NCBI GenBank assembly: GCA_021790195.1
Contig: JAJYIF010000001.1
Coordinates: 62,001-126,000 of the forward strand
DNA length: 64,000 bases
From: Nitrospirota bacterium
GTDB taxonomy: Bacteria > Nitrospirota > Thermodesulfovibrionia > Thermodesulfovibrionales > UBA9159
Direction of reading: 5' to 3'
Both the position numbers and the translations under genes were made by a program. Positions 1 to 8,584 of the stretch are shown piece by piece. Below the pieces are notes generated by a model that saw only the letters and a program-made list of their open reading frames with translations, ran no database searches and was not told the DNA's origin. How positions within the stretch are numbered: position 1 is the stretch's first letter; every line of letters begins with the position of its first letter.

Positions 1-130
1 TTATCGGCGGGACCTTTCTTCTTTCTTCCGGATGCCATCTCAAGAATTATAACAGACCTGACGATCTCACTACAATCAGACGAATTACGCCACCCAAAAC
101 GCAACCATATGAATAATAGCGACATTTCCA

Positions 131-391
131 GTGGGGCGGATCCGGACACCAGGCAGACCCAAACGCCGTCAGATCCGCTTTGCTCTCTTCACCGCACGAC
201 ACATCTTTGACATCTGCTGTGATATAATAATTCAGAATATATCTTACAGGCAGGTGATTTCATCGAGCAGGATAGGCGCACTTCTTGTCTCGATCATTTT
301 TGTTTTCTCTCTTGCAGGAATGGCTCATTCTGTAGAGATGGAAGATCTTTTTCCTGAAGAGATCTCAAACAAACCCGAGAAACCCCTTTGA
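131..391 (+). CDS. Doubtful 86-codon ORF with signal-like segment
   Basis: This GTG-started frame ends in a TGA that overlaps the possible TTG start of the next gene. Its second half has a hydrophobic stretch (IGALLVSIIFVFSLAG) followed by AHS and an acidic tail, which resembles a small exported peptide; an internal GTG near 254 would give about 45 residues. The first half is basic and unconvincing. No family is recognised and no good ribosome site is seen. It may be a degenerate remnant or chance. Bases 1-130 hold nothing I can support on either strand. Confidence 0.2.
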   Translation: MGRIRTPGRPKRRQIRFALFTARHIFDICCDIIIQNISYRQVISSSRIGALLVSIIFVFSLAGMAHSVEMEDLFPEEISNKPEKPL

Positions 392-405
392 CAAATATTG
401 GTATT

Positions 406-1566
406 ATGAAGCGCCTACACGAAGAAGTCACTTTTATCTATATGGAAAGACCGCTCGATGAGCCTTCCACAGAGGAACTGCTTCTTCGGAAAGTATCGAA
501 AGAGACGTTCCATGCCGGAAATTCTCTTAAGACCGTCGTGTCGGAAGACCCCTGCACGGTTTCGGTCAAAATGATTCGGGAAGAGGTCGCAACCCCTCTT
601 GCGGCCATTTCGCTTGACGACACAGTTTACTACTCGGACAATTGGCTTGAGCCTCTGAAAGAGGCCCTGAGAACCGGTATTGAACTTGCCTCTCCAGTTT
701 GCGGTGATATCTTCAAGGTGGACGTGCCGTATTTTTCCCGCCTTACCTTCAACGATGCCGCGGCATTGATGACGAAAAACCATGCGGGAACCTACGTTCG
801 AGATTCCAAAATCCCTCCCCTGACATACCTTCTGCGCACCGAGGCTCTCCTGAAGCTGCCGCCTGAAACAAAGCTCGGCGAAGTCCCCGTCTTTTTGAAA
901 AACGCACTTGTGCCGTCGTCCCTTATTCATAGATTCGGCGACTATTTCGCATTCCGCAGAGAGGATATACTTCCTTTTGTCCCCCACGGACTGAGAAAGG
1001 TCCTCGACGTCGGCTGTGCAAAGGGCCTTATGGGTGAAATGATCAAAAGGGAGAGGGGATGCAGGGTTTTCGGTGCAGAAGTCAACAGGAAGGCCGCGCG
1101 TATCGCCATGGACAGACTTGACGAAGTCTTCTGTATTGATATTGAGAAGTCTGACCTTCCGTTTGACGGAGAGCTGGACGCCGTCATTTTTGCCGACATC
1201 ATAGAGCACCTGTTTGATCCGTGGAGCGTTCTTGAAAAAGCCCGAAAATGGCTGAAACCAGGAGGTATCGTTATTGCCTCTATTCCGAATACGGGACATT
1301 ACTCCGTCATTCTGGACCTGCTGAGAGGACGGTGGGATTACTTGCCTTTCGGACACCTCTGTATCTCGCACATCAGGTTCTTTACCAAAATATCCATAGA
1401 GGACATGTTCAGAAGGAGCGGTTATTCAATAGTAGAGATGAAGCCCCAGGATTTCCCCTTGCGCTTTAGAAAGCAGATTACGGCAATGTTGAGTAAGTTC
1501 GTCAAGATAGAGAACGTCGGCGACGATATCTTCAATCCGGGCTATTACGTTGTCGCAAAGAGATAG
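406..1566 (+). CDS. Class I SAM methyltransferase with GT-A-like N-terminus
   Basis: The C-terminal half is a class I S-adenosylmethionine methyltransferase: LDVGCAKG is the glycine-rich SAM loop, followed by an acidic strand end (GAEVN), DAVIFADIIEHL and LKPGGIVIASIPN. Such domains methylate sugars or small molecules in surface-glycan clusters. The first ~190 residues are not methyltransferase. The stretch LDDTVYYSDNWLEPL resembles the metal-binding loop and following helix of GT2 glycosyltransferases, so a reduced glycosyltransferase domain is inferred. I chose ATG 406 because earlier TTG 388 and later ATG 442 are no better; none has a clear ribosome site. It is followed 6 bases later by a GT4 gene, so it is probably first in a three-gene plus-strand operon. 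Confidence 0.8.
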   Translation: MKRLHEEVTFIYMERPLDEPSTEELLLRKVSKETFHAGNSLKTVVSEDPCTVSVKMIREEVATPLAAISLDDTVYYSDNWLEPLKEALRTGIELASPVCGDIFKVDVPYFSRLTFNDAAALMTKNHAGTYVRDSKIPPLTYLLRTEALLKLPPETKLGEVPVFLKNALVPSSLIHRFGDYFAFRREDILPFVPHGLRKVLDVGCAKGLMGEMIKRERGCRVFGAEVNRKAARIAMDRLDEVFCIDIEKSDLPFDGELDAVIFADIIEHLFDPWSVLEKARKWLKPGGIVIASIPNTGHYSVILDLLRGRWDYLPFGHLCISHIRFFTKISIEDMFRRSGYSIVEMKPQDFPLRFRKQITAMLSKFVKIENVGDDIFNPGYYVVAKR

Positions 1567-1572
1567 ACCGTT

Positions 1573-2628
1573 ATGGCATCCCGTCCCCTGAGGATAACTT
1601 ATCTTCTTGAAAGCACGGAACTCTGGGGCGGGAACAAGGTTGTGCTTGAACAGGCCGAGCTTCTCTCGGATGCGGGACATGAAGTTACGGTCCTCTCAAA
1701 GGACGCCGGACCGACCTGGTATCCCTTCAGGTTGAGAGTCGTTAAAGCGGCCCGTTTCGATGCTTCCACCATTCCTGATTCAGATATAGTCATAGGCACA
1801 TACTGGCCCACGGTAAGAGACGCGTATGAAGCGAAAAGAGGGATGGCAGCTCACCTGTGTCAGGGCTATGAAGGCGGCTTTAAAGAACTGTCCTCCTTTA
1901 AGACGGCTATCGATGAGGTCTACTCTTACAGGATCCCGAAACTAACGGTTTCTCCGCATATGAACAAGTTCCTTGAAGAGAGGTTCAATGCAAAGACCTA
2001 TTACATAGGCCAGATGCTGAACGGGGATATCTTCTATCCGCAGAGGCCCATAGCCGCAGGTGGACATCCCGACATTCTGAATGTACTTGTAATAGGTCCC
2101 TTTGAGGCCGATGTGAAGAATATCAGGACAACACTCGAAGGGGTGGCAATGGCGAGGAACAGTCTTTCGGTACCGCTTAAGTTGGTAAGGGTGTCTCAGT
2201 TTGCCATTTCTGATGACGAGAGGGGAATAATAACGCCGGACATATATCGTTCCCACGTGCCTCATCCTGCCATGGGCGATATTTACAGGGATTCCGATGT
2301 TCTCGTCTCGATGTCGAAAGCGGAGGAAGGATTTGGATTGCCCCCGCTCGAGGCTATGGGATGCGGGGTGCCGACTATCCTGAGCAGAATCCCGTCCCAT
2401 CTCTCCTACGGCGACCCGCATGATTACGCGCTCTTTGTGGAATCCGACCCCAAAGCGGTTTCTGAAGGTGTACAGTCGATCTGGAGGGACAGAGGTCTTA
2501 GACAAAGTCTCTCGGAGAGAGGTCTTTCGGTCGCCGCCAGGTATACCGGAGAGTCCGTCTTGGAGAGGCTTGTACGCGCGCTTAACGAGATCGTTGCGTT
2601 TGCGGGTAATCGCTCACATGATATCTGA
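1573..2628 (+). CDS. GT4-family glycosyltransferase
   Basis: Predicted retaining glycosyltransferase of the GT-B fold that would move a sugar from a nucleotide donor onto a growing surface glycan in the cytoplasm. The N-terminal domain opens with ITYLLESTELWGGNKVVLEQ, the usual glycine-rich acceptor-side loop. The C-terminal domain carries the family signature EEGFGLPPLEAMGCGVPTI, whose first glutamates contact the donor. At 351 residues it has normal family length. It starts 6 bases after the methyltransferase and its end overlaps the next gene, so the three are probably co-transcribed. Donor and acceptor cannot be told from sequence. Confidence 0.88.
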   Translation: MASRPLRITYLLESTELWGGNKVVLEQAELLSDAGHEVTVLSKDAGPTWYPFRLRVVKAARFDASTIPDSDIVIGTYWPTVRDAYEAKRGMAAHLCQGYEGGFKELSSFKTAIDEVYSYRIPKLTVSPHMNKFLEERFNAKTYYIGQMLNGDIFYPQRPIAAGGHPDILNVLVIGPFEADVKNIRTTLEGVAMARNSLSVPLKLVRVSQFAISDDERGIITPDIYRSHVPHPAMGDIYRDSDVLVSMSKAEEGFGLPPLEAMGCGVPTILSRIPSHLSYGDPHDYALFVESDPKAVSEGVQSIWRDRGLRQSLSERGLSVAARYTGESVLERLVRALNEIVAFAGNRSHDI

Positions 2629-4285
2629 CGAAGCCATGGACAGAACAACCGGCAGGAGAGGGACCGTCTTATATCTTTCCTTAATTATTGCGGTCCTTCT
2701 CGTCTTTGGCTTTATTTATGTGCCTCTTGCGAAAAACTGGTTCCTCTCCGACGATACCCAATGGATTTGGTCGTCCGCAACGCATCAATTCAAAGAAATG
2801 TTCCTCTCCCCGGAAAGATACAGGTCTATGGCGAGCAATTTCACACCCATGCTCGGCGCTTCCTTCAGGATCGACTGGCTGCTTTTCAAGATGGACCCGA
2901 CCGGTTATTCTATTCACAGTTTGCTCTCATTGGCGGCAGCGGCAGCGACGTTATATTTCTTTCTCCGGCTCTATGCGAAAAGAAACCCTGCGCTCTTTGG
3001 GGTCCTGCTTTTCTTGATGAGCCCGATTACGCTCACCGTTACAAGCTGGTTTTCCACCCGTCATTACATTGAGGGACTTTTCTGGGCGTTGCTCGGCCTC
3101 ACCCTTTTTGTGAATAGCGAAAGAAAGAACAGGATTTCCGCAGCCGCAGGAGTTTGCTATGTCCTCGCCTCGTTAAATAAGGAGGTCTACGTCGTGCTTC
3201 CCGCGGTTGCACTCCTGCTTTCGGCGGGAACCGTGTTGAAGCGCCTGAAATACACCTTTCCCTTTTGGCTCGGATTGGCGGTCTATACAGTCTGGAGATT
3301 GTGGATCATGGGGGGAATCGGGGGATATCCGAGCAATCAGCCGCTGAGTTCCGACGTTATCTTGCCGCTTCTCTACGGGATAATCAGGTCCTTTTCATCT
3401 CACTTGTTCGGAGATTATTCGGCGCTTTTCTATCTTTTCCTGTTCCCGGCCCTTGTTCTCTCCTTCAGGAAGATCGAAATGCTCCTCATTCTCCTCATTC
3501 TAATGGTCCCCATATTGCCGGTCGCAAACATATTGAACGGCGACCATTATACAGGCAGATATTTCTTCCATATGATGGTCTTCCTGATATGCTCTTCTTG
3601 TATACTCCTCGGTCGCGCAGCAGAAGGCCGGTGGCGGATATTTGGAATCGGGCTTTTCTTGGTATACCTCCTGACCGCTGCCGCATTCCTCAAGAGGGAC
3701 TTCGATCTTTCAAAGGACATACGAGATGAGAGGATTAATGCAAGAGAATCAGCGACAGCCTTCGTCTCTTCAGAAAACAAATATATTGGAGCCGACCAGC
3801 CTTCCTGGTTCTACGAAAGCATACGCAAGATCGACAGGAAATTCCTTGGAAGGGAAATCAGGACACAAATTGTCCCTCCGGCAGGCTTTCTTGAGTACTC
3901 CGATCCGAAAAGATTGAAAGACATAAGAGAATCAGGATTTGCCATCCCCTACAAGAGATTAATTGCCTCACAGAAGAGATTCGAGCAAGGACCTCTTTCC
4001 GTGAAGATACTCATTGACAATTATAAGCTCACCTGGGATTTCGGCCCCGACAAACACGTTCTGTATACTGTGCTGCGCGGACCAGCGAGCGGCCTCTATT
4101 ATAATCAATCGGTATTGGGGCCTTCCGGTTCGATCATGCTGGGTCAAGCGAACCAAGGTGAGCCGGATATCGTATATGTCAAAGTCTTCTACCATTCTGA
4201 AGAAGGGAAGGTCGTAGTATCTCCGGAATTTGTCCTGAAGATACCGGGTTATGAGAAAATAGAGTTCAGTCATTGTGAAGATTAA
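2618..4285 (+). CDS. GT-C type integral membrane glycosyltransferase
   Basis: Multi-pass membrane protein of about 555 residues. After a first membrane helix near residues 18-38 comes a short periplasmic loop with adjacent acidic residues (FLSDDTQWIW), the arrangement of GT-C enzymes that use polyprenyl-phosphate sugars outside the membrane. Many hydrophobic segments follow up to about residue 365, then a soluble C-terminal domain of ~180 residues. I chose ATG 2618, which overlaps the preceding gene by 11 bases; ATG 2636 is also possible. The upstream-extended frame would overlap the GT4 gene by ~200 bases and is unlikely. Likely role: adding or transferring a sugar to a surface polymer. Exact substrate unknown. 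Confidence 0.75.
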   Translation: MISDEAMDRTTGRRGTVLYLSLIIAVLLVFGFIYVPLAKNWFLSDDTQWIWSSATHQFKEMFLSPERYRSMASNFTPMLGASFRIDWLLFKMDPTGYSIHSLLSLAAAAATLYFFLRLYAKRNPALFGVLLFLMSPITLTVTSWFSTRHYIEGLFWALLGLTLFVNSERKNRISAAAGVCYVLASLNKEVYVVLPAVALLLSAGTVLKRLKYTFPFWLGLAVYTVWRLWIMGGIGGYPSNQPLSSDVILPLLYGIIRSFSSHLFGDYSALFYLFLFPALVLSFRKIEMLLILLILMVPILPVANILNGDHYTGRYFFHMMVFLICSSCILLGRAAEGRWRIFGIGLFLVYLLTAAAFLKRDFDLSKDIRDERINARESATAFVSSENKYIGADQPSWFYESIRKIDRKFLGREIRTQIVPPAGFLEYSDPKRLKDIRESGFAIPYKRLIASQKRFEQGPLSVKILIDNYKLTWDFGPDKHVLYTVLRGPASGLYYNQSVLGPSGSIMLGQANQGEPDIVYVKVFYHSEEGKVVVSPEFVLKIPGYEKIEFSHCED

Positions 4286-4308
4286 GAACTTTCCGCCGCA
4301 CTTCTCTG

Positions 4309-5319
4309 TCAAAAAAGGTCGCTGTCTCCTATGGAGTAATAGAAAGATTTCCTTATCGTCTCTACAGTTCGCAGATCGCGGTGGATAGGAAGAGTAAAAT
4401 GGAGGTTGTTCGGCTCGGTCTCTCTCTGAAAACCGATTCCTTCCAATGTCCTGTCCCACCATTGCGGCCTTGGAGGAAACCAGCACTCGACTGTATCAGC
4501 GCCACGAGCGACCTTATGAGACGATAAGCGGTTAAGGAGGGCCTTGACCGCCTCCAGATCCCCGGCCCTGAAAAGCGCATCCCCCCAGATCAGTTTGTTC
4601 CCCTCCCTGAAAAACACCGACCAGCCCGCAAACCTGTCTTTTGACCTGACCGAAAGAATGAGATACTTCCTGTCGGGTCTCAGGACATAGCGCCAGGAAA
4701 GGTAGGCGGCGTCCCTTTTCACAAGGCATCCGTAGTCGGCCGCAACAGAATAAAAGAAATCTGTCCATTGGGTCCCCATCGAGCCCTCCTCTCTTGCCTC
4801 CGCCGGAGAGAAGATCCTCCTCAGGCCGCCTCCGACCGATTTCTTCAGCCGGTCGAGAGAGATCCTCCTGTACGGGATAGGCTCTATGTCCGCATATTGA
4901 AGGACGCTCACTCCGAAGCGCAGGCTGTGATGTGCTGCAAATCCATAGCAGAAAGGAACAGTATCGTCTACATACGATTCCTTGAACCGGGCATAGGTTC
5001 GTGCAATCAGGGCGCTCCTCCCGAACCCCACAGACCTATAGGCCTTCCTCGTCATCTTGTCGCCGAGCTGATAAGCCGTGGTTTCAAGAGGCATGCCGGG
5101 CAGGGCAGAAGAAAATACCCTGACCGGATAACCTGCATAGTGAGCTCCGAGTATGCCCTCCTCCGAGATTGCAAGACTGATCCGATAGGACCCGTAAGGA
5201 TTGTCCCTGTATTTCCAAAACCAATGGGCAAGATCACGTCTTTGTCCGAAGACCTCGTTAAACATCACGATGATCTTATCTTCGTCCCCCGGGATATAGT
5301 TTCTAATGATGAAATTCAT
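4309..5319 (-). CDS. GNAT-family N-acetyltransferase
   Basis: The protein opens IIRNYIPGDEDKIIVMFNEVF, a typical first strand and helix of GNAT acyltransferases, followed by a WFWKYRDNPYG segment seen in GNAT proteins of polysaccharide clusters. It has 336 residues, longer than a single GNAT domain, suggesting a double GNAT fold. It is the last gene of a four-gene cassette; its ATG overlaps the stop of the GT2 gene by four bases (ATGA). A role in acetylating a sugar amine or a lipid-linked intermediate is inferred from context. It converges on the plus-strand GT-C gene, with only 23 bases between them. Confidence 0.75.
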   Translation of the reverse strand: MNFIIRNYIPGDEDKIIVMFNEVFGQRRDLAHWFWKYRDNPYGSYRISLAISEEGILGAHYAGYPVRVFSSALPGMPLETTAYQLGDKMTRKAYRSVGFGRSALIARTYARFKESYVDDTVPFCYGFAAHHSLRFGVSVLQYADIEPIPYRRISLDRLKKSVGGGLRRIFSPAEAREEGSMGTQWTDFFYSVAADYGCLVKRDAAYLSWRYVLRPDRKYLILSVRSKDRFAGWSVFFREGNKLIWGDALFRAGDLEAVKALLNRLSSHKVARGADTVECWFPPRPQWWDRTLEGIGFQRETEPNNLHFTLPIHRDLRTVETIRKSFYYSIGDSDLF

Positions 5320-6389
5320 GCCTCCTTCCTCCAGAAGCCTGTCGTATGCCTTAGCGTTCCGCAGGATGGGGGCGTCAATCGTATATAGTATCTTCCGTTG
5401 TCCAGGAGATCCCAGACCTGGGACGAAAGGTCGAACCTCTGTCCCTTACCGAAGCATCCTATCGAGGGAACGAACAAGGGATTGGGACTCCATTCGAAGA
5501 GGTAATTATCCGGCAACGCATAGGGGACCGGGAATGACGGCGGGGCACTCCAGGTTCCGTAATCGTGATATCCGCCTTCCATAGGACCCTCCGGAAGCAA
5601 AGACGAGATCCGCAGGAGAAAGCTCCTGCAGAAGTGTTTCTCATAGTAAAGCCGGCCCGTCTTTGACATTATCTCGATCTTCTTTTCACTGTGGCTGTAA
5701 TTATGTACCGCTCTTGCTCCGGGGACCGTGTAAAGACGGTACCCTCTCTTCCTCAGCCTGAGGAAAAGGTCGGTATCCTCATAAAAAAGAAAAAACCTCT
5801 CGTCAAACAGTCCCCCGGCCCTTTCTACGGCAGACCTTCTTAGCATGACCGCCCCGCCATGGAGGTTATTCACCTCAAAAGGTGCGGAAGATTTCCAGAG
5901 CTTGAGGTTCTTCCGTCTTTCCAAGAGTGAATAAATGGTTCTGAAAGTCCGGGAGAGAGACGCAAGCCGCACGCAGAAATCCATAGACGGAGACGGTAAG
6001 GTATAACGGGGGAAAAAATACCGCATTTCATCATCCCAGTACACCTGTGGAGATGCGGAACCTGCGGCGGGTACATTTTCAAGAAAGTCTCTCAATATAC
6101 GGAGGCAGGAGGGCATGACAAAGGCGTCCGGGTTCAAGAGGAAGACATAATCTCCCTTTGAGCAGGCGAACGCCTGATTGCAGGCTTTTGCGAAGCCGAC
6201 GTTCTTGTCATTGAGGATAAGACCGAAGCCATATGTTCTCCGCATCCCATCGAGAGCTTCTCTTTCGACGGCCGTGCAGGTATTGTCGACAACGACGATT
6301 TCGATTTCCGTCCCGCTCTTCAGAACGGAATCGACAGCCCTCTCCGTCTGGCGTGCTGAACCGTAATTGACAATAATAACGGAAATCAT
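5316..6389 (-). CDS. GT2-family glycosyltransferase (rhamnosyltransferase-like)
   Basis: GT-A fold inverting glycosyltransferase. Visible are the nucleotide-binding start ISVIIVNYGSARQTERAV, the NDKNVGFAKACNQ loop, the DxD-equivalent FLLNPDAF, the GGAVMLRRSA acceptor-side strand, and FYEDTDLFLRLRKRGYR holding the catalytic acidic pair. This set is typical of WbbL/RfbF-like rhamnosyltransferases, although the sugar is not certain. I chose ATG 6389 because it forms an ATGA overlap with the upstream acyltransferase gene; an in-frame ATG at 6422 would run 37 bases into that gene. It is translationally coupled to the GNAT gene downstream. Confidence 0.87.
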   Translation of the reverse strand: MISVIIVNYGSARQTERAVDSVLKSGTEIEIVVVDNTCTAVEREALDGMRRTYGFGLILNDKNVGFAKACNQAFACSKGDYVFLLNPDAFVMPSCLRILRDFLENVPAAGSASPQVYWDDEMRYFFPRYTLPSPSMDFCVRLASLSRTFRTIYSLLERRKNLKLWKSSAPFEVNNLHGGAVMLRRSAVERAGGLFDERFFLFYEDTDLFLRLRKRGYRLYTVPGARAVHNYSHSEKKIEIMSKTGRLYYEKHFCRSFLLRISSLLPEGPMEGGYHDYGTWSAPPSFPVPYALPDNYLFEWSPNPLFVPSIGCFGKGQRFDLSSQVWDLLDNGRYYIRLTPPSCGTLRHTTGFWRKEA

Positions 6390-7390
6390 CCAAGAACTCC
6401 GTCTATGGATTTTTCGCGACACTCAGAAGAACCGGGATGATCCGGTGACGTTAAACCCTCCGGGCCTCTTGAAAGTGCCTCTCCGTACTGCTGGATCACA
6501 GGCAGCGCCATCCATTGCCAGGGTTTTCTCTTCACATAGTCCGAAAGCCGGTCTGCATACACCTGGAGAACCGCCCCGGCATCCGCATTCCCTGTCTCGA
6601 TCGGACTATCGACTGTCAATAATCGATAGAAGCCCTGCGCGCCCGCTTCAACGCTGTTCCAGCCCGTGAGGAAGACGGCCTTCTTCCTGATCCCCCATTG
6701 AATTATTCCTGAAGGAAGAGTCGCTGGTTGCCCGAACAGTCTTACCGGAAGATGTTTGAGCCGATAGACCCGCCATGGGAAGTCGAGAGCGACCCAAAAG
6801 ATTCCGTTGTCCTTAGCCACCGAGACGATCTTGCGGTCCATCTTTCCCGAGAAATCGGTCAAGATGAACTTCCCCGGAAAACGTCTCTCGATAAATCGAT
6901 AGTTGAGGGCAAGATACAGACGCGTTACGAACGGAGTGGAAGAAGACCTGCTTACGCTCCTTGCGATCGGATAGACCTCAAACCCAAGCCGGGAAAATGC
7001 AATGGAGGGATTGAAGAAACTCCCGATATGGCCTGTCAGGATAATCACGGGTCGCTTCTCTTCTCGCGCAGAGCGCAAGTGGTCCATCCCCTCAAAATGA
7101 AAATGCCGCGAGAGATTCTTTCCCGTCATCCGTAAAGACATATATGCATCCGATTCCCTGATGATCTTTACCCAGAATGTTTTCTGCACTACATCTTCGA
7201 TCTCCGGTTCAGTCACCGTTATATTCATATAGCGGGCGAGTACCTCATAGCCGCTTCTTATCGAGGGCATATCGGGTCTAAAATTCTCATAGAGGCGTCT
7301 TTCCAGGGCGCCGTTTCTGCAACCCCAGGCCCACAGGGGCAGATCGACAAAATAGTAAAGCAGCCTCTTCAGGTCCTGCTTATCAATCAC
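6386..7390 (-). CDS. LpxL/HtrB-like acyltransferase lacking the usual acidic partner
   Basis: The fold matches the lauroyl/myristoyl acyltransferase family (LpxL/HtrB) acting on lipid A or related lipids at the inner membrane. VIILTGHIGSFFNPSIAF corresponds to the catalytic HX4(D/E) block, but the position five after His is Phe, not Glu or Asp. FWVALDFPW aligns with the later conserved DxP-like motif, and RKPWQWMALP with the C-terminal WxW segment. Length (334) is near the family norm of ~300. It starts with GTG overlapping the radical SAM stop (GTGA) and ends in an ATGA with the GT2 gene. The missing acid suggests a different acyl chemistry or an inactive paralogue. Confidence 0.75.
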   Translation of the reverse strand: MIDKQDLKRLLYYFVDLPLWAWGCRNGALERRLYENFRPDMPSIRSGYEVLARYMNITVTEPEIEDVVQKTFWVKIIRESDAYMSLRMTGKNLSRHFHFEGMDHLRSAREEKRPVIILTGHIGSFFNPSIAFSRLGFEVYPIARSVSRSSSTPFVTRLYLALNYRFIERRFPGKFILTDFSGKMDRKIVSVAKDNGIFWVALDFPWRVYRLKHLPVRLFGQPATLPSGIIQWGIRKKAVFLTGWNSVEAGAQGFYRLLTVDSPIETGNADAGAVLQVYADRLSDYVKRKPWQWMALPVIQQYGEALSRGPEGLTSPDHPGSSECREKSIDGVLG

Positions 7391-8460
7391 TTAAACATCC
7401 TCCCGATAGACTCTATAACCGCCCTCCACTTTCTTCCCGAGGGACGGCGCTTCTTCAACATGGCCAGGAACCAATCATCTTTGTCTTCATCCTCCGCCTT
7501 CCTGATCGTACAATATAAACAGTCGATCTCCGGCTTCCGCTCTTCGAACTCTTTCCTTATTGCCTCATAAGCAGGACTGTTCCATACAGCTTCAAAGCTA
7601 TGCCGGGCCATGTTGCCTCCTCCCCGGCGGTGCCAGGTTATACAGGGAAAGACGTCACCGTTGGGATGAATGGCCGCCGTATCCCACGGGCGACGGCAAG
7701 TCACCTTTTCGCCTGATTGATCCCTCAATTGAAAGACCTCATCCGGACGTCTCAAATATCCTACATCTTCGACTCCATTCTCCTGAGTCCATAATCGCAG
7801 TTTATCTCTTGCTTGCTCGACCCCGCGAAAGAATGAATCGTCTTCCCGCCCCTGATATCTTGCGTTTTGACACGGCAAAACCGTGCGTACGTCTATAGCA
7901 TGAACCTCCAAGGATGCCGCTAGGCCGAGGAATGCATCAAACTCGCCTATATTAACAGCCGACAGCACGTGGTTGATGCGAAGGCGTGGCAGGTCCGACT
8001 GTTTCTCCTTCTTTATTGAATTCAACCTCCTGACATTCCCGATCACCCTGTCGAACTTAGCCCCCTGGCGGATAGATTCATAAACCTTAGGAGAGGCCCC
8101 GTCCAGCGATATGGCGAGCCTCGAAATACGCGCGTCGATCATCCTGACTATTATGGGTTCAGTGAGCAGCGTGCCGTTCGTCACAACCTCGGTAAAAGGC
8201 ACCGCATATGTCTTTACGAGGTCGAGCCGTTCCGCGAAGTCCCTTGTCATAAGCGGCTCTGTAAGACATGACAGCGCGAGGTACTTGGCAGAGGGAAAGA
8301 CTTCCTTCGCTATTCTCTCGAAAAGCCAGAAAGGCATGTCGTATTTGCGTATCCTTCGCGCGCGCGGATCGCTGAAGCCGCACATAATGCATCTCAGATT
8401 GCACTTGTTGTTCTGATCCATGAAGACATTAAGGAATCTGCCCGAATCATCCGCCATCAT
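7387..8460 (-). CDS. Radical SAM/SPASM domain protein
   Basis: The CX3CX2C motif at residues 20, 24 and 27 (CNLRCIMC) binds the SAM-cleaving [4Fe-4S] cluster. EVVTNGTLLTE and RLAISLDGA are the following barrel strands. A C-terminal SPASM-type region (CRRPWDTAAIHPNGDVFPC ... CLYC) would bind an auxiliary cluster. It is the first gene of the four-gene cassette, with a good ribosome site (GAGGAG) four bases before the first of two ATGs. The substrate is unknown. Cytoplasmic radical SAM/SPASM proteins of this type occur in polysaccharide clusters, so modification of a sugar or lipid precursor is as plausible as peptide modification. Confidence 0.85.
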   Translation of the reverse strand: MMADDSGRFLNVFMDQNNKCNLRCIMCGFSDPRARRIRKYDMPFWLFERIAKEVFPSAKYLALSCLTEPLMTRDFAERLDLVKTYAVPFTEVVTNGTLLTEPIIVRMIDARISRLAISLDGASPKVYESIRQGAKFDRVIGNVRRLNSIKKEKQSDLPRLRINHVLSAVNIGEFDAFLGLAASLEVHAIDVRTVLPCQNARYQGREDDSFFRGVEQARDKLRLWTQENGVEDVGYLRRPDEVFQLRDQSGEKVTCRRPWDTAAIHPNGDVFPCITWHRRGGGNMARHSFEAVWNSPAYEAIRKEFEERKPEIDCLYCTIRKAEDEDKDDWFLAMLKKRRPSGRKWRAVIESIGRMFK

Positions 8461-8584
8461 TCCACTCCTCTTTTCCCTCCGTCTTCATTTTACCTTACAG
8501 CTCCATAAGAAATCAGCGCAGTTGGCCATGGAGGTTCGAAAGGGTCTATTTAAGTGTAGCGTACCGCTCCGGGCTCCGGCCGCT

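Noticed and set aside
1-130. Possible gene end at the left edge on the minus strand
   Set aside because: The frame ending at TAA (1-3) is closed by a TGA about 15 codons upstream, so no gene tail can be supported.
415-1371. A 318-codon minus-strand frame across the methyltransferase gene
   Set aside because: It overlaps a gene with clear SAM motifs and shows no family features itself.
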